Source: Trichopria drosophilae | Taxonomy: Eukaryota > Arthropoda > Insecta > Hymenoptera > Diapriidae | DNA length: 64,000 nt | Direction: 5' to 3' | Assembly: GCA_030407085.1 (NCBI GenBank) | Contig: CM059587.1 | Coordinates: forward strand, 42,506,501 to 42,570,500 | Shown here: piece after piece, positions 48,176 through 62,390 of the stretch | Numbering within the stretch: position 1 is the stretch's first letter | Layout of the letters: the number at the start of each line of letters is the position of its first letter | Notes under the pieces: model-generated | The model's input: the letters and a program-made list of their open reading frames with translations, nothing else | What the model was told of the DNA's origin: nothing | Databases searched by the model: none | Translations under genes and position numbers: made by a program

Positions 48176-50060
48176 ATCCAAAATTAAAGCATATCCGCCA
48201 AGATTAAGCTTACTACTTTAGACACTAATATTCCTAATTTGTATGCACCTATTAGAAGTAATACTGAAATATGTGTGGAGTAAAATTAAGATTCAGATTC
48301 GGATTATCTAATCCCACCAACACTGATGCTGGTCAACATGTGTCACTTTACGGTAGAATTATAATGGAATTACACGAAAAATTGAGTATAATTTTACATG
48401 AATTTCAAATTTTGTTTAAGAAATTACTTTTCTCAAAAATCACAAACGAATGCTCAGTATTTCCCGTTTGAAAATAATAAAAGAATATCATCTCGTTCGG
48501 AAATAACCACTGGAAATGGAATAGAGAATTGAAAGTAAACAGAAATTTATACAGAGAGGTATAGTAAGTCTACTGATAAAAGACGTTCCTTCTTCAACGT
48601 CGTCCTTATTGATCTGGATTTTATATGGGTCTATAAGATTTTCATATATAAATCTTAAATCCAGAAAATGGTTCTTCTGCTTCGCTTTCCTCGGTGTTAC
48701 AAGAATAGAGGAAGCGGAGGAACTTCTGAATCGTCTCATGGGATCATGATCTCACGAAAGTAGTGAGCCCATCTGTCAAGAGTCTCAGTTGTTGATAGCT
48801 ACATTATCCAGTTGTCAATTTGGTCAGATACTGGTCAGGTTAGAAATGACCTAGGCTTTCAATATTGAAGTAAGATTAACTATAATACATTTCAATCAGT
48901 ATTTTTCTTAATTTTGACAAATATCAAACGTAAGCTTCTATTTCATATTCTTCCTCCTACAAAATACTATTAGACACAATTGTGAAAACAATGAGCGTCT
49001 TAACAACTTAACCGCTTGCTAGAAGAACGAAAAATGAAAACCTACAAGACGTAATAAAACGAAATACACAAAACGCAGCGCATGTGCGAGAAGTGTAGAT
49101 AAAAACGTGAAAAAAGAATAAAACGTAAGAATTACAAGCACAAAAACTGGTCGTAATGTAGTTTACGAAGCTTAACAGCTTCGTGAAATCTAAGAGCTGT
49201 AAAAACCAAAGAGAAAAGCGTCCCGCGTAATGTTTGGGGAGCTTATAAAGTGTCCGGTGACAAACGAGAGACAACTAAACCTCGGAGATTAAAGAAGAAT
49301 TCAACTTCAAAAAGGCGGAGTACTAAGATAAATTAATTCAACCGCGGCTCGTCCAAAAATGTGCACGAAGGAAATATTCAATTCCATTGTTAAAATTGTA
49401 AAGTCGCGACGTACGAGTTGTAGCAGTAAAAAAAATCTTTCCTTCTTGTTAAAACAGTTGAGAATTAATGAACGTCGAGTTAATTAACGACTTTCTAAAT
49501 TTTTAATCCAACGGAATTACGGTTTGCAAAATACTTACTCGTTTATTTCGAAAGTTCAGAAAAGTTCCAGGAGTTCACTTACTGCCTCGGTTAAAATACA
49601 TTGAGGCCCGTGAAATGAAAATTGGATTAAAAATTATTCTACAGCTCGGTTTATCATTGCTCCATTTTGATAAATTACTCGTTTATACACTTAAAATTTA
49701 ACGTATCTATTTTTTATTTTAACGAGCATAATCTGAATTAATATTACTGCAAGACAAGAATGATGAATGATGTAGAATAAAGGATAACGTGTGGACAATT
49801 GTCACTTAACGCTAGATACTGCTTAGTAGTCAGTTATTGTACCGCTTAAAACATTCTTAAAATTATACCGTCAATATTCCGAATCTATTAAATAAAACTA
49901 TATTTTCAGTGTCTATTAAAACCATGATAAATCTATTCAGAATTTGTACAGAATTTTGATAGTTTTTTTCGATCATATCTTTACGATTTATCATAGTACC
50001 TTTACAGATTATCTAGATCGCGCCTTTACAACTATCTAGTATAACAGAATTTTTCTAGTG
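48176..50060. other. No firm feature; slightly G+C-richer at 49000-49400
   Basis: Short minus-strand frames at 48488-48739 and 49008-49274 have no recognisable domain. 49200-49350 is less AT-rich and non-repetitive. Confidence 0.35.
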
Positions 50061-50068
50061 CCATGATT

Positions 50069-51010
50069 ACACAGGCCAACAAAATTTATACCCAAAAATC
50101 GGACTATACTTTTCCGAATGTTTTCGTTGCGCTAAATCCCAATTTTGTCGCATAATTGTTCTATCACGTCAAGATTTGGAGATATCCTAATCTAAAAGTG
50201 CAAAAAAAAAATTGTTTTTGCTCCTAATCAGTAAGATTTTGTGACGGTACATAATTATTCTTTGCAATTAGCCATGAACAATATTAAGGTGCTATTTTTC
50301 AGCCTTAAAATGCACTTTTAGTAATTCCGATACAATTTTTTTTTTTATCGAGTTATCGGAGTTTTTGTCAGGGAACAATTATGATTTTTATACATTAAAT
50401 AAATGTGTAATTGCATGACAATAACTAACAAACTGCGAGCCTTTCTCGATACAAATTGTTCTATTACGTCAAGATGTTGAAATATCCCAACCTAAAAATG
50501 CAAAAAGCACAGTTTTTGCCCAGTTTCAATAAGTTTTTGCGGCGGAATAAATTATTTCTCGCCATTTGACAGAAACCAGATTAAAATGCATTTATCAGAA
50601 ACCTGGTCATATTTTTCCGACGGGTTTCGATGTGCTGAATAAAAATCTGGTCGTTTAGTTTTGCGATATGCCAACCTAAAAGTGCAAAAAACGAAAATCA
50701 TAATCATGCCTTGACAAAAACTTCGATAACTCATTGAAAAAAATCGTATGAAATTACTAAAAAAGGATTTTAAAGTTGATGAATAACATTTTAATCTGGT
50801 TCTTGACATACAAGCATTTTGTTCAGCCGCAAAAACTTACTGAATATGAAAAAAAACAGTGTTTTTTTTGCACTTTTAGGTTAGGATATTTGAAAATCCA
50901 GACGTGATGGAATTTTGCCGCCAGATTTGGGTTCAGCTCATTGGCAACCTTCGGGAAAGTATAGTCCGGTTTCTGGGTATGGAGATTGGCTTCATTTTGT
51001 TGGCCTGTGT
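50069..51010. mobile_element. 942 bp element with ACACAGGCC termini and nested internal repeats
   Basis: ACACAGGCCAACAAAATTTA at the left is mirrored at the right (reversed: ACACAGGCCAACAAAATGAA). Arms continue through cggactatacttt(t/c)ccgaa, tatca/atcacgtc and cctaa(c/t)ctaaaagtgcaaaa, about 170 bp. Two further copies of the same arm module lie inside (50450-50520 and, reversed in part, 50570-50700). The element is thus four partial arm copies. No transposase. Target duplication is not clear. Confidence 0.8.
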
Positions 51011-54000
51011 TATTTTATAGGAATATCTGTGTCCGATAATTATGTCATATTCATGTAGCAACTATGAATATTTTATATCTTCGTTGCCATAATAGGTCAT
51101 CATTAATCATCCTCATCATTTATTATTGTTTTATATAAATTTGTAAAAAATAAATGTGAATTTCGATTTATGAAAATATGTAAATGCGTCTATGGTCAGT
51201 CCAAAATAAATAATCAAATAGTTCTGGAACAATCTTAAATACAAATCCTTTGAGACTGTTTTACATTCAGGACATCCATGAAAAAGGTCATATCAGCTTC
51301 AGAAATAAATGAACAATTTGTAACTTTTATAGTTAGGATTCACTTTTATGCACCACTGCCGAACGCATTCTCTTTGCTGAGGTAAAGCGGTTGTCTGCAA
51401 AGCCTAAAGTATTTCGTATTATCTGTGTTGAATATTACATTTTGATGTGGGTGAATATTTCTCTTTGAAAATCCTTAGATTCAAGAAAAACTGTCATAAT
51501 ATCGATCCAGAAATTAAAATCTTATATTAGTATGACTTTTTATTGTCTTTTACGGTTAATCAGTAAAGCACTATACAGGCATTCAGGTTGTTATTGAAAA
51601 ATTCAAATTATTCTAGAATCGTCCATTAGTGCGTGGTATTTAATGCGGTTTGGTGCCGGTAAATTCCTGTTACAACGCGAAATGAGGACGAATTGAAATA
51701 TCCCACTAGCGCGTAATCAGATGCATTATGGTTTACTAGTGCACGTATGCAATGCAGCCTGCTTCCATTGTGCTGCAGGTATTGTAATTTAAATTAGAAA
51801 GTTAATGTTGACGTTAAAAACTCCCCCAAAAGCCTGCAACATTTGTGCGATAAGAATATAGAATATATAACCAAATTTCTGTTTTAAGACGAAAAGGGTT
51901 GTTATATAGAATAAAGAAGATCGTTAAACCTATAACCAAAAAATAAAAATATTCTGCAAGATTTTAAAAAATGGAGAATTGGACTGCATAAAAAAGGTTA
52001 TCAGAGTTTCGTTTAGGAGTACATATACGCGTACATTTATACACTCTAGATCTTGTAGGTGTTCAAGTCAAAGAAATAAAATTGAAAGAAATAACGAAAG
52101 AATGTGAACCTCAGTGCACTAAAAGCATCAATAAAAAAGGAATTCAATACAACTTCATATAATTCTATGTATTTACATTATTTTGTCGCTTTGGTTTTGT
52201 AAAATTAATATGTGTAATTATCTGTATTTTACTTAAGTATAGATCGATAAACTATTACTGACAAATATTAAAGAACGAATATCCTTTGACATTTACAATA
52301 TGTTCATTTAATGTCAGTAGATTAAGGTAATATTAAATTTAAATAATGGTTTACCAGATTCGAATAAGAACGTTAACTATATAAATAGTGAAGCTACTGT
52401 ACCAATTATTAATCAATTCCTAATACCAGAGAAAGTTCGAAACAACTCGTGAATTAATGATTTATTGAGAAAGCTGATATTTCCATATTTTCATTAAGTT
52501 GTGATAAATGAATTGCAGTGTGCACGATAATAATTTATTTATTCATCGCATTGGAAGATAATTTCACATTATATTTGAAAATCGGAAATTTAATTCGAAC
52601 ACAATATGTCCACGAACATTCAATGCAATACATGTACGCTACAACTGCCACAACCGAACTTCAGATATTAAGTCCATTTAATGAAATATAGAAATGTTTG
52701 AATGCGATATGCGTAGATACAGTATTCATAAAGTTTTTGTTTTTCGGTTCATGATAACAATTCAAAGTGTGTAATGGATTGAGGTATATAAATTAAAAAT
52801 TTATTACCTGACTTAATACTCAACAATTTCAGTTTGTATTTATATATTGAGAAATTTATGTATTTTATAATATTTGGAAACATTAGTAATCAATTTTATG
52901 GTTTTATAGGGATTATTGAATATTTGATTAACAGCATTCCTATGAGTAAGGCAAAACAAGTGTTTAAAGCAAATATTTTACATTCATGTAAATACATATA
53001 AACATGAAAACTGTTCGAAACTTACAATAACAAATATTGCGTTAATAAGGCACATTACTAAGTTTCATTGATACGAATAGAGTTTACTCTTTATTAGAGT
53101 TAAATACGTATGTATATGTTTGATATTTATCGCCATAAAAAATGTGAGCCTTTATACACACTTTTATCTAAGATTAATTTCTTAACATAATATGTCAGTT
53201 ATACTATATTTCCAAGTAATAAAGGTCTTGATGGAATTTGTGCTCCCTTGAAAGAATTGTAGCTCCGGCTTTCATGGTGACATAATTGTAAGTGCTAAGA
53301 CTTGTCAAGCTCTTTTTTATTAATGTATCTTGTGTAGCTTATTTAACAATGTGTATTTGAACTCAAATAAACTAAAAGTAAATGTAGAGAAAGCAGTAAT
53401 TAAACATAACTATATTTAATTTCATAAATAGAAGAGACCGAATCATAATACGCGTTTGAATAATTTATTAGAGAGCAAAAGAGTGTTTACGCTTTTCTAA
53501 ACATTTTGTACATATGTTACTCGTCTTAATATTTTACTAAAGCTGATTTTATAAAGTATTTTTAGCCACATTAATTCTCTTGCACATAACCAGTATAGTT
53601 ATATTCCACTCATTAAATATTAAGGCTATAAAATATGCCCAACAATAAAAAAAAACACCACAAATCCTATTTGGCTCTACAATTCTTCGTAGTAGATATC
53701 CTACACTCTCAATCTTTCTTCATCCTACACACTATAGGCCAGGAAACACACTTAGATGCAATATGTATTAAAATTATAATAAATATAAATAACAAAGATT
53801 GAAGTCATTGGATGATTCACATACCTTTTAAGAAATATGCAAAATTTGTATGTATTTTGTAAAAACATTTTTATCCACATTCATGAATTGCCATACTGCA
53901 CAATTTTCGGTCTATTCAAAGTCGTAAGAAAGCGTACACTATAATCTGTCACGTCTTCCAGTTTTGAAGTAAATTTATGCACTAGTATAAAGGATCTCGT

Positions 54001-55388
54001 ACAGAATGAGACTTGATGAAGAATAAATGGAATTGCATGAAATTTCTCGCAATTTTATGCGTTTGAATATTCACGCATTAGATATGCAAGCTATATTAAA
54101 AAAAGGGAAGGTAAATAAGTTGTTCATCATAAAAATATAATTTTTTCGTAGAGCAAGAATATGCTATTATGTTGTTTATTAAGTGAGATATTTGAACTAA
54201 TAAGAAATGTTGTTTATCTTCAATTTATTTTGTATTATATAGGTGTTCTTTTGATTTCAGATTAGCTTGCAGAATATTTTTAAAATAAACATCATTAAAT
54301 TATTGCTAAAAATGTCATCTTCGTTGTACTAGAATTCTATTCAAAACGAATCTGCAATTAAAATATGTCAAAGTATGTGGCTACTATCGCAAAATTTTAA
54401 AGAGTTAACGACTTTTATTAATCTAACCTTAAAATTTAATCATAATAATAGACTCATAATCTCACAGAGAATCGGAAATTTAACGTTACAGAATCATACC
54501 AACATTCTATTAAGATCTATATAAAGTTTTCAATGTCAATCGACTTTTTTTCTTCGCTATTAGACAGTTGCGATTGGATTCCGCTATCCTGTTTCAGATT
54601 ATTAATATACTATTAGCATTTTGGGATTCTGAACTGTTCGTTACTACAATAAAAAAAAATTGATGCTATTAATTGTTTAAAGCATCGTTATCCCCGGAAA
54701 GGCCAGCTTTTTCTCCTACTATTTTCATTTATCAAAATTATAATTCTAAGTATTTCAAAATGGTGGTAAATATAATTAAAGGTAATTGTCTTGGAAATTT
54801 TACCATTCCAGGTGTTAATTTTGAGACTGACTTGGGAAATGAAGAAAATTGCAATTCTTTCTGATAAAAATAACTATGAGTACTTGAAATTTGTAATATT
54901 CAGTCAGTAAACATTAAAAAAAAACTAGACATTTTTACCCGAAACAATGGAAATTTGCTCCATTCTACAAGTCCCAAAGTAAAAGTCTGTAACAGTAAAA
55001 TTTCGAAGAAAACTTTTTCCTCTTATTAACTTAGCATAATCTCTTTGCACATCCGCTCAAGTATGACTGTACATCTAAAGGCATGCTTTTTAGAACTGTT
55101 TAGTGTTACAGTCATTATTGATGTAATAAATTATATAATATATAATAAATTATATAAATTCTATAATATTATAATTATAAGGAATGCATATAATAAATTG
55201 CATTAACTAAAGCCTAATTCACGATTAAAAAGCGACGTAACTTCGTCACGTGTTTTTCGGTGTTAACAAACCCAACTCAAATATACGATAAACTTTGTTA
55301 AGAGTTTTTATCAATGCTTAAGTAATGGTAGGATAGGATTTAAATCATTAAAATTCCATTAAATATTTTATAAACAATTTTCTGTGCA
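51011..55388. other. AT-rich DNA; small G+C-richer patch at 51625-51790
   Basis: 51625-51790 (gtgcgtggtatttaatgcgg, ccactagcgcgtaatcag, atgcaatgcagcctgcttcc) is non-repetitive and stands out as a possible conserved non-coding element. The remainder shows no gene or repeat. Confidence 0.35.
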
Positions 55389-56288
55389 CACTGAGAAAAA
55401 AAGCATGGTTAAATTGACTATATCACATAGTCAAAAAAATATAGTTAAAACTACTCTGAAAAATAGTTAATTTTACTATAATTTTGTTACACCAACTATT
55501 TCCTCATAGTTAAAAAAGTCAACTATGTAGAATGATTTAAACAAATATGACAAATATAGTTAGAATAACTATAATCTAGTGTAGTCCTCATTTCACACCA
55601 TGTCTCGTAGTAAATCTTTATGTTTACTTTTATTCATAGTTGAAGTTTATATTTATTATAAATCCATAGCAAAGACAGCCGTATTCCGCGTGTTTTGATG
55701 CCGCCAGGTGGCGACGCAGCGTTCGCAGCTTTTTTTCTTCGAGCTCGTAGCTCCCGTTATTGAAATGGATTTTCCTTTGGTCATAAGCAGGACCGATAGG
55801 CGTCAAGATATGATAATACATAATGCGTGTACACTATAATTTGTGTCTACAATGGCAGTGCATAATACATTTTTTAACTGGCTAGAGTCTGACATTCACA
55901 AACTTAGCGCAGCACTGATTTTTTGTTTTTCTCTTTGTTTCCTTGTTTATATTAAACAAAGAACAAAGGGAGAAAAGTGGACTTTTCATATGCTATGATA
56001 CTATATATAGTTTACAAATATTTTTAAAAAGTAAATATTGGCCCCTTTCCATATTTTTTACGACAATTTCTTATACAATCGACGGTAGTAATTTTCCGAA
56101 ATGACTATTTCAAAATAGTTGAGTCTATTTGTGTATTATGATAAGTAGCATTTTGAATCATGAAACAATAGTTAATAGAAACTTTACTATTTCAGAATAG
56201 TTATTTTAACTATTACCACGCCTAGTCCTCATTTCACATTATAATTCATAGTAAAAAAATGGTGATCTCAACGACTTTTTTTTGAGTG
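55389..56288. mobile_element. 900 bp element with CACTGAG ends and TAACTAT-rich arms
   Basis: CACTGAGAAAAAAAGCATGG starts the left end; the right end reversed reads CACTCAAAAAAAAGTCG. Both subterminal regions are packed with atagtta/taactat and share gtcctcatttcaca (55585 and 56224). CA flanks the right end, perhaps a mutated TA duplication. The interior (55670-55760) is less AT-rich and includes a CTCF-like site. The first 13 bases match the 12749 MITE, suggesting the same mariner-type superfamily. No transposase. Confidence 0.65.
55701..55717 (+). promoter_or_regulatory. CTCF-like site inside a transposable element
   Basis: CCGCCAGGTGGCGACGC matches the animal CTCF core CCASYAGRKGGCRS at 12 of 14 positions. 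It lies in the interior of the 55389-56288 element. CTCF zinc fingers and this core are conserved in insects. Occupancy is unknown. Confidence 0.35.
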
Positions 56289-56599
56289 CATGTTTGAAGG
56301 ATTTGAGAAAATATAATTTTGAGTAGAGGATACAAATTTCTAACACTATTAATTTAGGTAACTCATAACATAAAATCAGTATAAACTGTTGCTATTAATT
56401 TTCTACGTGAGCCTCCTTGATATTAGTATTGGGGACCAGACTCAAAGTAGAGGGAAATTGCAGTAAAACGTTAGAAATCATTTGCCGATCTAAATTGACG
56501 TAGCTACGGCACATACCGTTCCTTTTTGCGAAAGTAAGCGGAATTCACTCGCGAGGTCTTCTGGAATTCGTAAAAGGGTCGAATTGAAGTAATTTAATC

Positions 56600-57180
56600 G
56601 TGAAAATAGATACGTTTAGCATGCTGCGGCGTAATCGAAAAGCGAGGAACCGAGCCCGAGGGCGCATCCGTGATGCTTTACTCGCCCGAATTTGAACCCC
56701 TGAGAAAATGATAGGGGTAGGTTTGTGGTAGCGCGGGCCCGAGCTAATTCCACCGTATAATTAACCGCTGGATACCAACCCCTCTGGGTCGCCAACCCAT
56801 ACTCCACCCTGTTCCACCGAATCTCCCCATTCTCACCTGCCTCCCCCGCTCCCATCTAGCGCCACCTATGGTGGGAGCACCGATGCGCCCCCTCGCGGCA
56901 TAACTCAGGGCTAAGCTTCCGCGAATGTAGGTGCACGCCGATTCCACGTGAAAAAGTGCGTGGCCGGAATTCCCGTCTGTCCGTTAGCTTCCCTCGCTCC
57001 CACTCGGGGGAAAATGAACAAGAGGTTTCCGCTCCATATTTTTGGAATACACACAGGGATCTACGTTCCGCTGCGCACAACAAATACTGCTCGGCACGAG
57101 TTTTCTCCGGTTTCGGTAACACGATATACGGACGTGCATTTTCATTAGTACGTCCGTATTATATATGCTACGTTTTCTCC
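56600..57180. promoter_or_regulatory. G+C-rich island, possible promoter or insulator
   Basis: CpG-containing, strongly G+C-rich sequence between AT-rich flanks, with gagcccgagggcgcatccg, gcctcccccgctccc and ccgctgcgcacaac. Short frames occur on both strands without any domain, as expected when stops are rare. Two CTCF-like sites lie at 56857-56899. No TATA box or exon boundary is convincing. Confidence 0.4.
56857..56899 (-). promoter_or_regulatory. Pair of CTCF-like sites
   Basis: On the minus strand GCCGCGAGGGGGCGCAT (56899-56883) is close to the CTCF core CCGCGNGGNGGCAG. CATAGGTGGCGCTA (56871-56858) contains the insect-type AGGTGGCGC core, nine of nine to AGRKGGCRS. They point the same way, 12 bases apart. 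Confidence 0.4.
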
Positions 57181-59115
57181 TAACTCAGGATTTTCCGAGG
57201 AATCGAAAATCAAGGAAACACGCTGGCTCTAATCTCATTATGTATAAGCTTCTTCTTCATCCAATTAATAAAACTTTTTTGCCAGTTTTAACGCTATTAG
57301 AGGGAAAGCAGCAAAATTATTAAAAAATAATCATTTTATTAATAAAATATTTTTTTTCTCAAAAGGAACATTGGGGAGTTTTAAGACCGTGCAATCTTCT
57401 GTGATATTTCAGACGTTTTGACGTTTAGCTATAAATTTGAAAATTATTTCTCAACGCAACCATACGTCTAAACAGGAATTCATTAAGTAAACATGCATCT
57501 ACTTATGTAATGTGTTTTAACATTTTTCGAAAAGTTCCTTGAGCAATTTTCATCTGTTTTTAAAACAAATTGCAAAGGTATTATTGTTAGTCAATGAATT
57601 TTCGATATACACATTCATTTTTGCATGAACATAAATTGTGCTACTATTCCCGAGACACTGTATTTGTTGACGTTTTTATGAATCTTTCTTTATATATATT
57701 TCATAAGCTTTATGCATTTTAAAAATATCCTATAAAATGTTGACAGTTTGTGTGAATTTGTTTGTTCTTTTATAGTTTTGAAACGATTTGTGCTCTTAAA
57801 GTGTATCAAGGTACAAGCTGGATATTATTCATTTTTCTTATTTGTCATCTCCAATAAAAATGAATTACCCAAAAATACGTTGTTTTTAAGTAGTATCTCA
57901 CAACGCCCCAAAATTTCCAAACATTCAATAAATGAATACTTTTTGTCTTGACATTTAATTTTTAACAGAGATGATTATTTTCGATGAAAAAAATGAATCA
58001 ATAGCTACAGTTAGTATCGAGTTAACGTTCAGAGCTTTCAGATATACAGAATATCGTAATTTTGAAGTAATTCAAAGTGTCTGTTTTGGAGCGATTCAAT
58101 AGTAATCTAAATGTAAAATATAAATCGTTTAAAAGGTAAGGTTATACAAATTGTTAAAAAAATTGTATGTTATTAGATAACAACTTGTACAGAAAATGTT
58201 TAAACTGAAATGCGTATTTCTACAATATAGCGTTGCCGTGAGATGTTTTCATCAACTTTTAATAAAATATCATCTTTTAACATAGATATACCGTCTTGCC
58301 GATAAAATTCGAAGTTTGGAGGAATTATCTTTCACTCTAGCGTTTTTTAAAATTAATTACAATTATAAACTTATTTGTTAAACAAACAAAAGTTGGCAGA
58401 TCAATTGTTTTCTCGATTAAGACATTTTTAACTGTCGAAAAACAGTATATTTCATAGATGTCAATGAAAATAAAAACTTTTATCGAATAAATTAACGCAA
58501 ATTTTTAATTTTCAGGACGAATTCATAATTTGAGGTAATATTTATGAAATATACTTCCTACTTTTTATTAAATTTCAAAAAGTATTTTTTGCAGTTATAT
58601 TATAGCAGCATCACAAGAGATTTTCAAATACAAACGGCAATTAAACAAAGGAACGAATTTTTTTTTTACTTTTATTATATTGCAGCGCATAATATTTAAT
58701 CAATACAACTATATTTTATTTAAAGCGACGAAATGGCTTTTAATTAGTATCATGATTCTGTTGAAGAAACTAATATTGAGGCGTATAAACCTCATGTCTA
58801 ATCAATACTAATTTGTTTAGTACATATTCTTTGATCAAGCTGTGGAACTTATGCAAGGCAGTACCGTACGTTTTTCTACCTTCTGTCATTTTTAACAACA
58901 CTTTAAAAAGTTATATAGTTTGACTTCTGATTTAAATTCTATTTATTGAAAACTAACCAATGGAAGCTGTAAATCTGTTATATTTTAATATAGATGAGAT
59001 GGTATATATTGTATTGTATTATTTAATTAAATTTTTATACTTAAACAGTTGTCTTTAACTGAATACTCTCAGGACGGCTTCGAAAAACCATAATTTCGAA
59101 ATACGGATTATTTAC
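57181..59115. other. AT-rich DNA, nothing identified
   Basis: No gene or repeat recognised. Confidence 0.45.
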
Positions 59116-59413
59116 AATAGTACATTGTGTAACTAGGGAGCAAAGTAGGTGTTTGTCGGCTATCACGAAATTGGCGCCCGAGCGAAGGAAAGTTCCAAAT
59201 ACCTGCTCTCTCTTGCATATATTTTTTCACACTCGGAGTGAAAAATATTATTTTGCTTCCTATATTGCGGGAGCAATATAGTACATTTTCGTATGAGAAA
59301 ACAGTATGTACATCAAGGATGTTTATAGAATCATGCGAATTACCGTCCTCGTTAAACTTTAGTTTTATTAGTCGGCAAACACCAATTTTGCTTCCTAGTT
59401 GCAACGTAGTATT
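59116..59413. mobile_element. ~298 bp MITE with ~45 bp terminal inverted repeats
   Basis: Left tagtacattgtg then TAACTAGGGAGCAAAGTAGG and GTGTTTGTCGGCTA; right reversed TACTACGTTG then CAACTAGGAAGCAAAATTGG and GTGTTTGCCGACTA. The middle has a palindrome tatattgcgggagcaatata. Both strands carry frames of 64 and 113 codons through it, with no domain. Confidence 0.7.
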
Positions 59414-62390
59414 CTCACACGAAATCATTTGATTTAAAAACTTCAACATTCATGTAAGCGAGTAAAACTAATTAAAAAAAATTGTATTTACGGCAGATTG
59501 TAAAGAGGATCTACTCAAACCACGCAATAGTGATGACAAATTTGTATTTATTATTATGATACATTTGTTATTTTACGTTTCACAGTTATTGAATTCCTCC
59601 TACTGCTATCTGCTAACTAGGTTTTCAATATATATTTTTAAGGGAAATATTTTGTTTTCATTATCAATATGATTCGAAGCCTTGTTCATTTTGACTGGTC
59701 AGATTATAAATGAAAACACTTTGATTAAACATTTTTAAGATTTCCTATAAACATAACAAAATCATTGCATAAAGGTGGAAATGACCCTCTTGCATTTCAT
59801 ACCAAGTCAACTACGATTGCAATTCAACAACATATTTGAAATATAAATTAAATAAAACCATTACTTAGATATTACATGAAAATATAAATGTCGCAACATG
59901 TCCAATTAAGTAAATTGTAATTTAGTTTTTAACTCAATTATTACTATCTAATTAGGATACTTATAATCAGCCTTATAATAATACCTTAAAATCCAGAGCT
60001 TTTATAGAATATAGTTTTTTAATATTATAGATTTTAATATAAAAAAGTGTACTTTGAAAACGTAATATGTTAAGAACACAATCAATCAGATTGCAGAAAT
60101 TTTAAACAGAATATTAAATTTGAATTCAAATCTTAAAATGTTCAAAAATTCAAAATCGATTTAAAATTGATTGGGTTATAAGAATTTTACATGACCCAAT
60201 TCCCATAAAATCCTCTTGCATTAAATTTTATGATAATAGATTAATGTACACTTTTTTATAGGAGTTTTGCTAAAGGAGACATAACAGAATGCTTTTTGTG
60301 TGAAGAGCAAAGAGAACAGTGCATATGAGAATAAAAAAAACATAAAAGATTACCATTGTATTTGAAATTTTATTCACTCAGTTTTCAAATTCTGTTATTT
60401 TAAGAAGCGTGTTTGCTGGAATAATATTGAAAGTCAAATAACTGAAATGAAATCATGAAATAAAATTAAATATTAATGAGAGAATAACACTGTCACCAAA
60501 ACCGGTAAAATAAATTGGTGCAATCAGTAAATTGTTTAAAATAAAGAATGTGAATCAACTGACCCTATAAGTGTAACAGTCAAATAAATTATGATTATTA
60601 AAAAAGATATCAATAAATGAATCACTTATTTGCAAGAATAATCCATGACTACATGGAAGATTTTAAGCATATGGATGATTATAATTTTAAAAATTATCAA
60701 TTTTTTTATTGAGCTTCTTGTAAACAAAAACGAACAGAGATTAATAGGAAGTTAGATACGTTTTGCAGCATTTAAAATGGAGGAATACGTGATCTGAATG
60801 ACTACACCCAGAATTGAGATAAAGTGAACTGTGGTCGCACCGATGTCCGGTATTTAATGGCTCGAATTACTGGACACTGTGAAAGCTACAAATTTATGGC
60901 CGCTATATACTATTTACTACGTCGGAATTAGTAATGTTTACTATTAGGTAAACGGACAAACGACATTTTGTAAATGTCACAATTATACAATTATATGTTG
61001 TGTTTGTTCAAAAGTCCCTTTTTCCTGATTTTATCGCTATTTTATGTGCGTATAAAACCTTCTACTTGTCTCTGCTCTTATAAAACAAAGTTCTGTTTAA
61101 TTGATGACGCTTTACTGTGATTTACTTGGGGTATTTCTTGCAGCGATAAATATGTACTATACAAAGAATAAAATAAATTAAAACGAAATAAACAATTGAA
61201 TAGTTTTTTTACTTTTCGAGGAATACTAGATGTTGATTTTCTGCCAAAATATTTTTAAAAAAGTAGCTGGTTGGTTGAATAAAAACAAAATCTGTCCTTT
61301 CTCGTTAATATTTCACAAATATAAAGAGTAACATTCGTTTTATAATAAGTCTTTGGAATATTTAGAGTAATAATGAACTGTGAAGAAGGTCGACCAATGA
61401 TCAGTTATTCATATGTTAATACACTGCAGGTTTAATTTCAAAGAAGTAACATTAAACCGCGGCTTTCATTTGAAATGCAAACTTTACACATAAATACAGA
61501 AGGTGCACACTTCGTTAACGCGGGACTGTAAAGAAAACATTACATATAAGACCGAGCGTCTCTGCGTTAAAAAGACTCGACAAATTTTCTTTTTTACTAA
61601 AGCACATTTCCCTCGTTCCTAAATATGCTTCCATTAACATAAAGAAAACATTTTCACCAAGTTCTAGGTTCGTAGTCCTACTGTATAGTATCTAATCGCA
61701 ACAAATGTTTATTTTTTATTAATTTACTTGCTGCTATTTCTCGAAATTCAGATGCGGACAAAAGTTCGCAATATTCAGTTATTTCAAACAATGCTAACAT
61801 TTACGTCCAAAAAAATACCAAACCTGATGACCTTTCAAATTATAATTCATGAATATCTTCTTTTTTTAGGTCAAACGATATATAAAGGATAGTCTTCTTA
61901 CTTAATTAAGTTCTTGAACACACTGGATTGGTGTATATATACAATATTTAATTTGGAGTAATACCGAAATACCGTATTTGATATTTGTGTGTATAAATTT
62001 GTAAATAGTAGGAGAGGCTTGCAAGTTGTTTTCGTTCTGGAAAAATGTCTAAAAACATAAAAAACTTAAGTAAAAACGTATTACTTCAAGCGTTGCTATA
62101 TAGCTATGGCGGGTAGAAATAACAAAGTTATAAAAATTCCTTGAAACTAGTTTCTTAAGAGTTATTGGGGAAGCTACTCATGAATATAAAGTCATATTTT
62201 AAAATTAAAATTTTATTGATGCCAGAGTGACAAAAGGTATCATCGAAAAACTGATAAGGTAATTTGAACGATTTTATTGCCCTATTAAAAATGTTAAAAA
62301 ACTTAAACAGTAAATACCTGCACGATGCTCATTGGTTTCTGTTGAATAAATAAACTGTTATTCAGTAAGTTTTTTATAGGTTAGTCTAAT
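59414..62390. other. AT-rich DNA, nothing identified
   Basis: No gene or repeat recognised; slightly less AT-rich text around 60830-60910 and 61440-61560 has no identifiable motif. Confidence 0.45.

Noticed and set aside
56616..57183. Overlapping frames of 66-88 codons on both strands
   Set aside because: Same G+C effect; no domain or splice support.
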